From an uncultured Bacteriovorax sp. (GTDB lineage Bacteria; Bdellovibrionota; Bacteriovoracia; Bacteriovoracales; Bacteriovoracaceae), in assembly GCA_946481315.1 (NCBI GenBank), contig CAMLMH010000003.1, positions 205,783-269,782 of the forward strand: 64,000 bases of DNA, given 5' to 3'. Numbering within the stretch: position 1 is the first letter of the stretch; every line of letters begins with the position of its first letter. The translations under genes were made by a program, and so were the position numbers. Under the pieces are notes generated by a model, which was not told the DNA's origin, made no database searches, and saw only the letters and a program-made list of their open reading frames with translations. Of this stretch, positions 43,766 to 52,597 are shown piece by piece.

Positions 43766-44719
43766 GTGAAACTTTTATTTTTTTTATTCTCAGTTTTCTT
43801 TTATTCAGAAGCATTGCTGGCCGAAGATTTGTGCGAATTTTTCATGTATTGCCCGGGAGCCAATTCGCGAAGTGGTGGTAAATCACTTCCATCTGCTATT
43901 ATCTCCGGTTCACTTAATCCGGGAACACTTAGTAAGATTAAAGGGATTGGATTAGAGGGTGTCGTTCAGCCCAAAAACAAACCACTTTACGGAGTGGTAA
44001 CCGGGACAGGAAAAATTGGAGCCCTGGTTTCTTCTTCACAGGAGAATTCATTTTTCGGAAATCGCTCCATTGAATTACCATCAGAAATTTATCGGCGCTA
44101 TCACGAAAGTAAGCGCTATCAAAACAATAAAGTGACACTGGCCGGAGGAGTGGGAATTGTTAATAAGCAAAATTTCGCTCTGGATTTCGGGGCCATCGTC
44201 CGCAGAAACTCTGACACGCAAAAAATACTACCGGGTATAGGTTTATCCGGTAACCTCTGGTTTCTAACCTTTGGTTACAGTGTTTATCGTGACGATATAA
44301 AACTGCAGCTTAACGATGAGTATGCACCGGAATATGGTACCACATACGCCGACCATTATAACAGTCCGACCTATCAGGAAACTTTCACTGCAGGCGCATT
44401 AACACTGGGAACGAGAGTTGATAATTTTTTCTTTGAATACAGTGCTATTGCAACCAAATATAAATTTTATCAGGAAGATACTCTGATCCGGATCTTTTCT
44501 GCGGCTTATAACCGGAAGAAGTGGCTTTTTAATCTGGCCTTCAGAACGGAAGATTCACCAAATTATAAATACGTTGATGATAGAGTGATTGCTGAAAGAA
44601 AGAAGAAGAGTACATATCTGGGGATTCAGTATTCGACCGGCAGGCATCTGTTATTAGGTGTGGCCTATAACCGATTCCTGCTGGACGATCTGTCTGCGTC
44701 GTTGACGCTTTCTTTTTAA
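43766..44719 (+). CDS. Outer-membrane beta-barrel protein
   Basis: 317 residues from GTG at 43766. Signal peptide to LLA-ED. The mature part alternates in amphipathic strands (TLAGGVGIV, WFLTFGYSVY, NFFFEYSAIA, LGIQYSTG) and ends with Phe (SLTLSF), the classic outer-membrane C-terminus. No specific family recognised. Its stop abuts that of the convergent lipoprotein gene. Confidence 0.8.
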   Translation: MKLLFFLFSVFFYSEALLAEDLCEFFMYCPGANSRSGGKSLPSAIISGSLNPGTLSKIKGIGLEGVVQPKNKPLYGVVTGTGKIGALVSSSQENSFFGNRSIELPSEIYRRYHESKRYQNNKVTLAGGVGIVNKQNFALDFGAIVRRNSDTQKILPGIGLSGNLWFLTFGYSVYRDDIKLQLNDEYAPEYGTTYADHYNSPTYQETFTAGALTLGTRVDNFFFEYSAIATKYKFYQEDTLIRIFSAAYNRKKWLFNLAFRTEDSPNYKYVDDRVIAERKKKSTYLGIQYSTGRHLLLGVAYNRFLLDDLSASLTLSF

Positions 44720-45016
44720 CTAGAGAACTTTTTTTGTCGTTGATGTAGCGGATTTTTTACTCGACTTATTTTTAACCGCTCCGGATTTAACGGCCGTGTT
44801 GGTTGCACTTTTAGACTTCGATTCCATTTTAGGTGAACTTGGAAGATAGTAAGAGTGACCGGTTGTAGGTCCGGATTCGGCCTTAGGATCCAGAAAAGCA
44901 GGTGCAGATTGTTTCGTCGATTTTGACTGACCTTTTGTCGGTGTTTTCCATTTATCAAATTGGGAACATGAGGCAAGAGCAGTACAAATGGTAAGCAGGG
45001 CAAGACACTTTTTCAT
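44720..45016 (-). CDS. Small Lys/Ser/Thr-rich lipoprotein
   Basis: 98 residues from the ATG at 45016 after GAGGAGAATTCG. Lipobox LASC. The mature chain is Lys-, Ser-, Thr- and Pro-rich with a highly basic end (KNKSSKKSATSTTKK). No domain recognised. The stop is directly adjacent to that of the barrel gene. Confidence 0.7.
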   Translation of the reverse strand: MKKCLALLTICTALASCSQFDKWKTPTKGQSKSTKQSAPAFLDPKAESGPTTGHSYYLPSSPKMESKSKSATNTAVKSGAVKNKSSKKSATSTTKKVL

Positions 45017-45178
45017 CGAATTCTCCTCTATGACGATTAACTGCCCCATCATAGAGATACGGCCCATAATTGGCCAGATTTTATTCAGTTGCTCCTGGGA
45101 ATGACAGGCCCTTTAGCGCTAACTCTTCTAAATTATGTTCTTCCTGACAGGCACCGTGGTTGCAGAAATCACATCATC

Positions 45179-46306
45179 ATGAAAGTCCTTAAATATCTTT
45201 TTTTGCTCTTTGCCCTTCAGCCGGCTTTTGGTTATGAAACGGATCAATATACAACTCCGGAACGTCCGCTGGCAGAAGTGGGAACTGATTTTACTGAGTT
45301 TATTAAAAAGGAAATTTCATCGGTCATTAAAATAGTTAATCATCGGGATGATTTGCTGGTTCAGCTGAAACAGCTGGAAGCAAGAATCACATACCCCAGT
45401 CCGCATGATACCGAAGTGCAGATTGCTGAACGTAACCGGCTCAGTAAAGAAAAAGAAAAAATAGAACAAACCTACCAGATGACCCGCTCCAAAGATGGAA
45501 TCCGTAAACTGATTTATGAAAAAATTGGTGGAGAACTATTCTGGCAGGATCAGCGCGATGGTGTCTTTGGAATCGGACTATCAATTTTTCCATATGAGGA
45601 TAATGATAAAGAAGGGGAGCCTGTCCTTTTTCTTCCCGGGCGACTGAACACTATATATAGCTTTTCCGGTTTTCATCGCATTCTATCATCCAGCTATTTT
45701 GTTTTTTGCTCAACCATGCGAGCGTATGGTGTTTATTTTGGTGTTGATAAACTCGGGCATATGTTCAATCAGGGGTATCAGTATTATGAGCTTTATGCTG
45801 AAGCCCGCTCTAACGGTAAAGACCATGAAGCTGCTCTTAAAAAAGCTGTCGATTTTGGAGTTGATCTGGAATTTAAAATATTCGGAAAACTGGTAGATGG
45901 AATCTATTCCAATGCAGATCTGGCCGCCAATATGGCAGGTTTTTATTTCTATCGCAATTTATTTGATGAAGTAACCATGAACGGCAAAGTCTATGCACCG
46001 CTGTTAGAATGGAAGGAAGATTTACTGAGTGTTAATCCGCAGACAAAAAAACGTGAGCATGAATTCATGCAGAAGTTTTTTACTGACCATCTCAATGAGG
46101 CCCTCAATCCTTCACATACCGAATCGATGCAGATTAAGCCTATCACTAAAGCTGTAAAGAAACGCTGTTCTGCTTTGCTTAATTTTTACGGGATCCACTC
46201 CAGAGATGAAGCAACCCGGCTCCTTGATTCTATGAGCTCACTTTTTGGACATGCATACGGGCATAATCCCGAAGCCAATATCCGGATCGACGCTGTTTGT
46301 TTTTAA
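45179..46306 (+). CDS. Secreted protein with DKLGH motif (DUF2279-like)
   Basis: 375 residues from the ATG at 45179. Signal peptide to AFG-YE. A coiled-coil stretch (about 35-95) is followed by a region with VDKLGHMFNQGYQYY and SNADLAANMAGFYFY, the DK.GH and (S/N)xxDLxAN motifs seen in DUF2279-type envelope proteins. Two to four Cys near the end. Function unknown. The family assignment rests on these motifs only. Confidence 0.65.
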   Translation: MKVLKYLFLLFALQPAFGYETDQYTTPERPLAEVGTDFTEFIKKEISSVIKIVNHRDDLLVQLKQLEARITYPSPHDTEVQIAERNRLSKEKEKIEQTYQMTRSKDGIRKLIYEKIGGELFWQDQRDGVFGIGLSIFPYEDNDKEGEPVLFLPGRLNTIYSFSGFHRILSSSYFVFCSTMRAYGVYFGVDKLGHMFNQGYQYYELYAEARSNGKDHEAALKKAVDFGVDLEFKIFGKLVDGIYSNADLAANMAGFYFYRNLFDEVTMNGKVYAPLLEWKEDLLSVNPQTKKREHEFMQKFFTDHLNEALNPSHTESMQIKPITKAVKKRCSALLNFYGIHSRDEATRLLDSMSSLFGHAYGHNPEANIRIDAVCF

Positions 46307-46323
46307 CATTTTTTAAAAAGAGG

Positions 46324-46345
46324 GGGGAGCATTGCTCCCCGTTTT
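46324..46345. terminator. Bidirectional hairpin terminator
   Basis: Stem GGGGAGC / GCTCCCC with a 3-base loop, flanked by AAAAAG on the left and GTTTTATT on the right; shared by two convergent genes. Confidence 0.8.
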
Positions 46346-46346
46346 A

Positions 46347-46754
46347 TTAACGTACAACTCTTTGATCAAAAATTGTCGGTCCTGTCGGTGCCTGGGCCAT
46401 ATTTCCCATTTCTGGAGTAACGATGACTCGAAAATCTTTATAGGGTACAGTCGTTTTATGCGTTCCTTCCAGGTCTTCATTCACTCTTAAAGCCCCCACG
46501 TTCTGGAAAGTGTCAGCGCCTGCCGGCTGAATCCAGACTACATAATTCGTTGCCCCCGGATAAACTCTGTCTGCCGGCGCAAGATGCTCTACTTTAACAG
46601 TCACTTCACTGTTATTGTTGTCATCAGAATCTACTTTTACCTGACCGCGCGCTGCTGGAACGACGTTGCTGGCAACCATATCTTCTTTCGAAGCACAACC
46701 TGCAAGCAGAGCAACTGACAGAAAACTTCCGAGCAATAATTTGTTCAATTTCAT
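46347..46754 (-). CDS. Lipoprotein of unknown function
   Basis: 135 residues from the ATG at 46754, spaced from AAGGAG; a GTG six bases upstream is possible. Lipobox LAGC. The mature domain is beta-rich (TVKVEHLAPADRVYPGATNYVVWI), like small immunoglobulin-fold envelope domains. Family not recognised. Confidence 0.75.
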   Translation of the reverse strand: MKLNKLLLGSFLSVALLAGCASKEDMVASNVVPAARGQVKVDSDDNNNSEVTVKVEHLAPADRVYPGATNYVVWIQPAGADTFQNVGALRVNEDLEGTHKTTVPYKDFRVIVTPEMGNMAQAPTGPTIFDQRVVR

Positions 46755-46927
46755 ATTCACTCCTTGGAATAGGACTTATGGGTCCGACTTTGACATTGAT
46801 AGAAGAGGCAAGCAAAGTGCCAGCTTCAGTTTTTATTCTCTGCCTTTAACTCGCACACATATGTAAGAGTTTTTTTGGGACTCTCTTCCCCGAATGGTTT
46901 TGAGTCAAGTATTGGTAAGGAGAAGAA

Positions 46928-47161
46928 ATGACAATGGCATATTCTGTGCTCAATAAGAAAACATCAAAACAAGCGATAAACATGCTTGTCTTAAAAAGGA
47001 GTTTCATCATGGCTAATCAAAACAACCAGCAAAACAATCAATCTCAACAAGGTGGAATGGGACAAGGCTCACAACAAGGTGGTCTGGGACAACAAAGCGG
47101 CCAGAAGCAACAAAATCAAAATCCAAATCAAAATAATCAAAGCCAAAGACAAAATAAATAA
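46928..47161 (+). CDS. Gln/Asn-rich mini-protein with two in-frame starts (77 or 50 aa)
   Basis: Two starts in the same frame both have a good ribosome site: ATG 46928 after TAAGGAGAAGAA (77 aa) and ATG 47009 after AAAAAGGAGTTTCATC (50 aa). The final 50 residues are almost only Gln, Asn and Gly, with no Cys or charge apart from a few Lys/Arg; a prion-like, disordered tract. The added N-terminus is basic. The terminator follows directly. Function unknown. Confidence 0.6.
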   Translation: MTMAYSVLNKKTSKQAINMLVLKRSFIMANQNNQQNNQSQQGGMGQGSQQGGLGQQSGQKQQNQNPNQNNQSQRQNK

Positions 47162-47179
47162 ATTGCTTTAGCTGAGAGG

Positions 47180-47205
47180 GGCCCGGTTTTCCGGGCCTTT
47201 TTTTT
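47180..47205 (+). terminator. Rho-independent terminator
   Basis: Stem GGCCCGG / CCGGGCC with loop TTTT, followed by eight T. It ends the Q/N-rich gene and the next gene starts just after it. Confidence 0.92.
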
Positions 47206-47216
47206 ACGGGGGAATG

Positions 47217-47582
47217 ATGTTTGATGAAAATGAATTAAGACATAACTGGCAATTCTTAAAAACAGAGGTTTTGAAAAAATGGAACCGTCTGGCTGAAGCT
47301 GATGTTGAAAATGCTCATGGCAATCTGCAGGCCCTGAATAAACTTATTGATAAAGAATATGGTGAGAATTCAAATTTTAAAGAAGAGATAGAATCTATTT
47401 ATCGTAATTTGCAAACTATTCATTACGAAAAAAAGACACGCCCTACAAATGCCGGGCAGCGCGACAATTCACCGGAGCGACGGCTTAATGAAAACTATTC
47501 CCGTATTAACTCACCTGAAGAGGTTGCTGAAGGTAAAACCAATACACCGACGATTCATGAAGAAAACAGCACTCGACATTAA
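47217..47582 (+). CDS. CsbD-like stress protein
   Basis: 121 residues from the second ATG after CGGGGGAATG. Residues about 5-60 resemble CsbD, a small helical general-stress domain (HNWQFLKTEVLKKWNRLAEADVE). The tail is hydrophilic and disordered. CsbD genes are stress-induced in other bacteria. Located among mini-protein and TerC genes. Confidence 0.7.
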   Translation: MFDENELRHNWQFLKTEVLKKWNRLAEADVENAHGNLQALNKLIDKEYGENSNFKEEIESIYRNLQTIHYEKKTRPTNAGQRDNSPERRLNENYSRINSPEEVAEGKTNTPTIHEENSTRH

Positions 47583-47620
47583 GCTTTGAAGCAAAAAAAA
47601 TTAATGTTAAGCTATTTCCC

Positions 47621-48262
47621 ATGATAGCCGTAATTGCCGGAGCGACAGGTTTGATCGGTCAGCTCTTATTAATGAAATTGATTCACGATCAATCGATCGA
47701 TCACGTTATAGCTGTTTCCCGTCGTCCCATCCCTTTTAAGCATACCAAACTGGAAGTTCTCCAGATCCCCAACCTGATCCAGCTGGAACAATTCAGAGAT
47801 AAATTAAAAGGTGATCTTTATTTCTGTTGTCTGGGAACCACAATTAAAGATGCAGGTTCGCAGGAAGAATTCAGAAAAATAGATCAGCACGCAGTGATAA
47901 GTTTCGGGCAAATTGCCAGATTTCATCAGGCACAGGCATTCGTCACTCTTTCCGCAGCAGGCGCAAGTGAGCACTCCCTGGCCTTTTATAACCGGGTGAA
48001 AGGCCAAACAGAAGTACAACTGGCCAGGCTTCAGCTACAGAGACTGGTGATCTTTCGTCCGGGATTGCTTATAGGAGAGCGGGCAAAAAAACGACCTCTG
48101 GAAGAAATGGCCATACGTTTCTACCTTGCCCTCGCTCCTTTATTGGGAAAAAATATAAAAAAGAAAATTGCAACAGATAGTGAATACCTGGCCGGACAAA
48201 TGCTGGTAGAAGCCAAAAAGAGAACTGCCGGCACGTTTATCATTGAGGCCATTAACATTTAA
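47621..48262 (+). CDS. NAD(P)-binding Rossmann protein (HTATIP2/YbjT-like)
   Basis: 213 residues. N-terminal nucleotide loop AGATGLIGQLL and the segment CCLGTTIKDAGSQEEF are those of atypical SDR proteins near HTATIP2. It ends with ATDSEYLAGQ and no catalytic YxxxK triad is clear, as usual in the group. Substrate unknown. TerC follows 20 bases later. Confidence 0.85.
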   Translation: MIAVIAGATGLIGQLLLMKLIHDQSIDHVIAVSRRPIPFKHTKLEVLQIPNLIQLEQFRDKLKGDLYFCCLGTTIKDAGSQEEFRKIDQHAVISFGQIARFHQAQAFVTLSAAGASEHSLAFYNRVKGQTEVQLARLQLQRLVIFRPGLLIGERAKKRPLEEMAIRFYLALAPLLGKNIKKKIATDSEYLAGQMLVEAKKRTAGTFIIEAINI

Positions 48263-48282
48263 TCATAAACATAGGGAGAGAA

Positions 48283-49014
48283 ATGATTGAACTGACAAAC
48301 GAAACAATTATTGCACTGGTTACATTGACGGCAATGGAAATTGTCCTGGGCATTGATAACATCATCTTTATTGCCATCCTGGTAGCCAAGCTCCCTGTTA
48401 ATCAACAGGATAAAATTCGTAATATCGGAATTGGTCTAGCGCTGGGAATCCGTATACTGCTGCTTTTTTCAATCAGCTGGATCATGACCTTAAAAGAGCC
48501 TCTTTTTGCAGTTATGGGCAAAGAATTTTCCGGACGGGATTTGATCTTACTGGGAGGGGGATTGTTTCTGATCGCTAAATCGACTTTTGAAATTCACCAT
48601 AAAATTGAAGGTGATCCACAACATGCGATTTCAGATGCCAATAAGAAAAAAGCAAATGCTGGCATGATGCTGATGCAGATTCTGGTACTCGATATTGTCT
48701 TCTCCCTTGATTCCGTTATTACTGCGGTAGGAATGGTTACTCAGGTTTCTATTATGGTTATAGCGATGGTTCTCTCCATGGTCGTGATGTTGCTTTCTGC
48801 CGGAAAGATCAGTAGCTTTGTTGAACGTCACCCGACTGTTAAAATTCTTGCTCTTTCATTTTTATTACTCATCGGAGTTATGCTGGTGGCAGAATCTATG
48901 GGCCAGCATGTTTCAAAAGGGTATATTTATTTTGCTATGGCCTTCTCACTGGCCGTGGAAGTTCTCAATATTCGCTACCGGACTAAAAACAAGATTCAGC
49001 AAAAAGCAGTGTAG
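48283..49014 (+). CDS. TerC family integral membrane protein
   Basis: 243 residues, six or seven membrane helices. Conserved acidic residues lie in membrane segments: MEIVLGIDNIIFIAIL and VLDIVFSLDSVITAVGM, the TerC hallmarks. Members are linked to manganese or tellurium handling. Start after GGGAGAGAA. A bidirectional terminator follows. Confidence 0.93.
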   Translation: MIELTNETIIALVTLTAMEIVLGIDNIIFIAILVAKLPVNQQDKIRNIGIGLALGIRILLLFSISWIMTLKEPLFAVMGKEFSGRDLILLGGGLFLIAKSTFEIHHKIEGDPQHAISDANKKKANAGMMLMQILVLDIVFSLDSVITAVGMVTQVSIMVIAMVLSMVVMLLSAGKISSFVERHPTVKILALSFLLLIGVMLVAESMGQHVSKGYIYFAMAFSLAVEVLNIRYRTKNKIQQKAV

Positions 49015-49031
49015 GATAAATGACTCGATTA

Positions 49032-49060
49032 AAAAGCCCCACTTGTGTGGGGCTTTTTTT
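49032..49060. terminator. Bidirectional rho-independent terminator
   Basis: Stem AAAAGCCCCAC / GTGGGGCTTTT with loop TTGT and a long T run on the right. It separates the TerC gene from the convergent membrane protein gene. Confidence 0.93.
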
Positions 49061-49782
49061 TAATGATTTTTAAAAAATTGTGTATGTTTAAGGCCGGTGA
49101 TTTTCGTTAACTGGACAATGAAATACCAGAACACACCGGATAAAAAAGTTATAGAAGGAAGCATAATAACTACAAACGACCAGCTGGTCATCTGGGCAAT
49201 CTGTTCATTGAGAATTTGTTCAGCATGGATATTGGATGGATCTATTGGGCGGAAAATATATTGGGCAAGACCGAAATTGAGGACAGCACTTAAGGCAAAT
49301 GAAAGTGAAAGCAGGATTGTGGAATTTTTAATCAACCTTTGCATTTCTTCTTCTTTCTGAGCTTCCTGAACTTTTGCTTGGATTAAATCCACATAGACAA
49401 ACTGTTCATTCAAAAACATGGTTTTTATAAAAGGACGTGCACTAAAGGCCGACCCCAGGACAAAAAGCCCGATCAGGGCGGGAAAAGCGGCCTCTTTTAC
49501 GGCAAACCAGCCTCCACCTAATCCGCTAAGCGCCAGTCCCCCGGTTAAAGCGACATTTAAAAGCCCTAGTAGACTGATGAAATTTGTTTTACGCCTCTGG
49601 AACCAGTCGTAGAGTCCATAAGTAATGGGAAAGGCCAGAGCGATCATCAAAGCGCCTTTAGTTCCCAGATAAGCAGATCCTTTATTTAGCAAAAGAACTG
49701 GAATGATGATGTTAAACAGTAAGCTTTGAAACTGACTTTCAGGTTTGATTTGATTTTTTTTAATTTCATTCATGCTGGCCAT
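49060..49782 (-). CDS. VC0807-like integral membrane protein
   Basis: 240 residues, five or six membrane helices. The segments GLYDWFQRRKTNFISLLGLLN and FPALIGLFVLGS resemble the VC0807 membrane family. There is a cytoplasmic helix (about 135-155) rich in Glu/Lys. Function unknown. The start is preceded only by a weak site. Confidence 0.65.
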   Translation of the reverse strand: MASMNEIKKNQIKPESQFQSLLFNIIIPVLLLNKGSAYLGTKGALMIALAFPITYGLYDWFQRRKTNFISLLGLLNVALTGGLALSGLGGGWFAVKEAAFPALIGLFVLGSAFSARPFIKTMFLNEQFVYVDLIQAKVQEAQKEEEMQRLIKNSTILLSLSFALSAVLNFGLAQYIFRPIDPSNIHAEQILNEQIAQMTSWSFVVIMLPSITFLSGVFWYFIVQLTKITGLKHTQFFKNH

Positions 49783-49960
49783 TATTCCACGGCCTGCACA
49801 AAAAAGCTAAGATGACTTAAGTTTTGCTGTAAGAAATGTGCAGAAAGTACGCCAAAAGAACGCATACTCCATGCGCATGTAGTAATGCCGGGGCAATTTG
49901 CTATTGACAGGCCTGGTATAAGGATTGCAGCTCTGAAAGTAGGACAAAGGAGAGTTGAAT

Positions 49961-50353
49961 ATGAATCATGTAAGTGAAATAATGATTAAGGATCCCATTT
50001 TGTGTACGCATGAGACAAGAATCGCACAAATTAAATACTTGATGCAAAAGTATAATTATAATGAGATTTTTGTAGTCGACTCTGATGAGAATAAAAGGCC
50101 AATCGGCATTATTCACGAGGAAGATCTGGAAAGCAAAACTGTTGAGGAATGCCCGATTCCTTCAGATGTAAGTGCAGATCAGTGTATGAAGCACATTCCA
50201 GCAGTAGTGAATGAGTATCAGACAGTCGATGAGTGCTTAAAGATTATGGATATAAATCACATGGACAGAATTCCGGTGATTGATGGCTCCGGCCACTGTT
50301 GCGGAATTGTAGATAAACATGAGGTACTGAAAAAAGTCCCTCACAGCTGGTAA
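49961..50353 (+). CDS. Tandem CBS-domain protein, copy 1
   Basis: 130 residues from ATG 49961 after AAAGGAGAGTTGAAT. Two CBS domains (about 5-60 and 70-128): SEIMIKDPI..., IGIIHEEDL, DRIPVIDGSGHCCGIVD. CBS pairs often bind adenylates and sense energy charge. A partner gene, the USP, starts 12 bases later. The related copy at 52226 lies on the other side of that cluster. Confidence 0.88.
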   Translation: MNHVSEIMIKDPILCTHETRIAQIKYLMQKYNYNEIFVVDSDENKRPIGIIHEEDLESKTVEECPIPSDVSADQCMKHIPAVVNEYQTVDECLKIMDINHMDRIPVIDGSGHCCGIVDKHEVLKKVPHSW

Positions 50354-50364
50354 GAGTATTAGAA

Positions 50365-51198
50365 ATGAAGTTCTTTTTTACATTTGATCCCTTTGAAGAA
50401 AATAAATGGAACCGCAACCAGATGAAGAGTCTGGTTACGGTTCTTTCTGATTCCGGCGATAAGCTCAGCGCTGTTTATGTCGCCACAAAAGCAGCCACGC
50501 AGCTCACCACCGCCTATGATGTACCAGAAAAAGAACGTTTTTCTGAATACCCGAAAACGCTGATGGGAAAAGAGCTAAACAAGCTTGGTCTCGCAAGTGT
50601 TGAACCTAAAGTTGTCACTGAACTTTCTCTTTCACAGTCTACGGCCGTGGAAAAACTCAATGCGCTGGCAAAAAAAGAGAAAGCAGACATGATCATCATA
50701 TCCACCAATGCCAAGTCACTTTTGCCCCGTCTGATTTTCGGCTCATTTGCTGAGACACTTGTTCATAAGGCCAAATGTGATTTAATGGTCTATCACCAAA
50801 AGACAAAAGTTGGCTCTAGTCGCCCAAAAATCTTTCTCTATGCGCATGATCTCACTGCCAAAGGTGACGCTGGCCTTGAGCGTGCAATTGTTTATGCAGA
50901 GAAATGGCAGGCAAAGCTGATCGTTCTTCACGTCAGCCCTGAGGATGTAATTGCCAAGGCAGAAACTAAAATGAAAAAGCTGGAAAAGATGCTGGCACAA
51001 AAAAATATAAAATTTGAAATGAATCTTCTGCCTTATGAAGATGATATAGCTACTACAGTAATGGAACTAGCAGCATCAATCCGTGCAAATTTTATTGCGG
51101 TCGCCGCAGGCAGTGATGCTGAACCGTTACTAGGAGGAAGTGTTGTCCGCAACATTCTTCGTCAGTCAAAAATTCCAACGTTGGTATTAAAAATTTAA
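50365..51198 (+). CDS. Tandem universal stress protein (UspA, two domains)
   Basis: 277 residues. Two USP domains: residues about 1-145 (MIIISTNAKSLLPRLIFGSFAETLVHKAKCDLMV, less conserved nucleotide loop) and about 152-277, with FIAVAAGSDAEPLLGGSVVRNIL (the G-2x-G-9x-G(S/T) ATP loop approximated). It lies between the CBS protein and an uncharacterised gene, all in the same direction. Confidence 0.88.
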   Translation: MKFFFTFDPFEENKWNRNQMKSLVTVLSDSGDKLSAVYVATKAATQLTTAYDVPEKERFSEYPKTLMGKELNKLGLASVEPKVVTELSLSQSTAVEKLNALAKKEKADMIIISTNAKSLLPRLIFGSFAETLVHKAKCDLMVYHQKTKVGSSRPKIFLYAHDLTAKGDAGLERAIVYAEKWQAKLIVLHVSPEDVIAKAETKMKKLEKMLAQKNIKFEMNLLPYEDDIATTVMELAASIRANFIAVAAGSDAEPLLGGSVVRNILRQSKIPTLVLKI

Positions 51199-51201
51199 TT
51201 T

Positions 51202-51699
51202 ATGAATAAAAATCAGGAAATCATTAATCAGAAAAATGCCGAAGTAGAGGCCCAGGTTCATCAGCATGATTTTATTCCCGGCTATATTTTACACACGCTG
51301 AATAATTTTGCTTACCGCTATTTTGATAATGCGAAGGAATCAGAAATGCTGACGCCTGAGATTTTTCGCGTCCAGGCCGTTGAAAAAGGAATTAAAGAAG
51401 CGATTAAGATAAAAAGCGATATTCTTCGTGCGGGATTGGGCGAACTGGTAAAACAGTTCAGTAAAGAAGCAGGCCCTACTGTTGTTCGTGAACTAAGTGT
51501 GGCCATGCCCAAAGGATTTCATGACCGTCACCTGGGAGAAGCTATAATATTGGCACGAATCAGCTGGGGGCACCCGGAGCATACTTTTCATCCCGGAAGT
51601 TTTATCGAAAAGAGAAGTGTGCTGACCTATAATGATGAACTGCAATTTCGCAATACACTTGCAAGACACCTAGAAGAGGTTGCTGAACTTTTCGGCTAA
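51202..51699 (+). CDS. Unknown conserved-looking protein in USP cluster
   Basis: 165 residues, soluble, no signal peptide. Mostly helical with segments HDFIPGYILHTLNNFAYRYFDNAK and PKGFHDRHLGEAIILARISWGHPEHTF. I do not recognise a family. It begins four bases after the USP stop, so it is translated from the same message, and it may act in the same stress response. Confidence 0.7.
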   Translation: MNKNQEIINQKNAEVEAQVHQHDFIPGYILHTLNNFAYRYFDNAKESEMLTPEIFRVQAVEKGIKEAIKIKSDILRAGLGELVKQFSKEAGPTVVRELSVAMPKGFHDRHLGEAIILARISWGHPEHTFHPGSFIEKRSVLTYNDELQFRNTLARHLEEVAELFG

Positions 51700-51702
51700 G
51701 TC

Positions 51703-52083
51703 CTACTTCAGTCCCGAAGTAACAAAATACTTTATTAAGGCTTCCTTTTCTTTAAGTGCATTTGCTGTCCCTGTTTGTTTTCTGCCTTTCTGGGAAACAA
51801 GAGTGGACTGATACTTAACCGACCAATACTTCGCCAGCTCTTTTTCTTTATCAAAATCAGCAATAAATGTTGTAAAGCCATTCATTTCACCTGCAGCTTC
51901 CAGCTCGGTTAGAGCTTTTTTCATGGCCACACAATTCGGACACCAGTCGACATGAAAATAAAGAAGTATTTTTTCATCGTTTTGCTGAGCTTTTTCATAG
52001 GCTTCTTTAGTATAGGGGGTGAGGGCAAACGCCTGAGAGAATAAACCTAAAGAGAAAACTGCGGCCATAAACCATTTGGGCAT
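51703..52083 (-). CDS. Exported thioredoxin-like protein
   Basis: 126 residues from the ATG at 52083 after AAGGAGACTTT; an upstream start is weak. Signal peptide to AFA-LT. The active site is FHVDWCPNCVAMKK (WCxxC), followed by the DFDKEKELAKYWSVKYQSTLV strand. It probably acts on disulfides in the periplasm. Converges on the preceding gene with three bases between stops. Confidence 0.9.
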   Translation of the reverse strand: MPKWFMAAVFSLGLFSQAFALTPYTKEAYEKAQQNDEKILLYFHVDWCPNCVAMKKALTELEAAGEMNGFTTFIADFDKEKELAKYWSVKYQSTLVSQKGRKQTGTANALKEKEALIKYFVTSGLK

Positions 52084-52225
52084 AAAGTCTCCTTGGATAA
52101 GAAAAATATAATTTCTGTTGTCGGTCAATACTGGCAGAACTTAAAAATTATTTATTACCCGACACAAAACCACCGGAACTCTCACTTGCAATATTCCTCT
52201 TAGAGAGTCTTCAAAGGAGGTATCT

Positions 52226-52597
52226 ATGCAGACAGTATCCAGTTTGGGACTTAAGAACGTTGTTTGTTGCACGGTTTTGACCCGCATTGATGAAATACAG
52301 CGACTGATGAAAGAAAACAATTTAAATGAAATGGCCATAGTTGATAATATGTTAGAAAAACACCTTTTGGGTGTTGTGACTCAGGAAAATATCCAAAAAC
52401 AAGCTGCGCTCTTAGGTGCTTCACCATCCCAGCTTTCTACTGAACAAGTCATTACCAGAATCCCGGCCGTGAAAGAGTCCTCTAGCTGGGGCGAGGTCAA
52501 AGAACTATTCACACCTCTCAAATTAAACAACGTACCGGTCATGGACCGGGAAGGGAGATTTTGCGGAGTTGTTGATATAAATAATAGTGTTCAGTAG
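52226..52597 (+). CDS. Tandem CBS-domain protein, copy 2
   Basis: 123 residues after AAAGGAGGTATCT. Two CBS-type units: about 15-58 (TRIDEIQRLMKENNLNEMAIVD, LGVVTQENI) and about 68-120 (LKLNNVPVMDREGRFCGVVD). Similar in length and arrangement to the CBS protein at 49961. Its stop overlaps the convergent AlkB-like gene by seven bases. Confidence 0.85.
   Translation: MQTVSSLGLKNVVCCTVLTRIDEIQRLMKENNLNEMAIVDNMLEKHLLGVVTQENIQKQAALLGASPSQLSTEQVITRIPAVKESSSWGEVKELFTPLKLNNVPVMDREGRFCGVVDINNSVQ

Noticed and set aside
49860..49930. Possible sigma54 promoter (GGGGCA..TTGC) upstream of the CBS gene
   Set aside because: The GG-to-GC spacing is eight rather than ten bases and the flanking consensus is missing.
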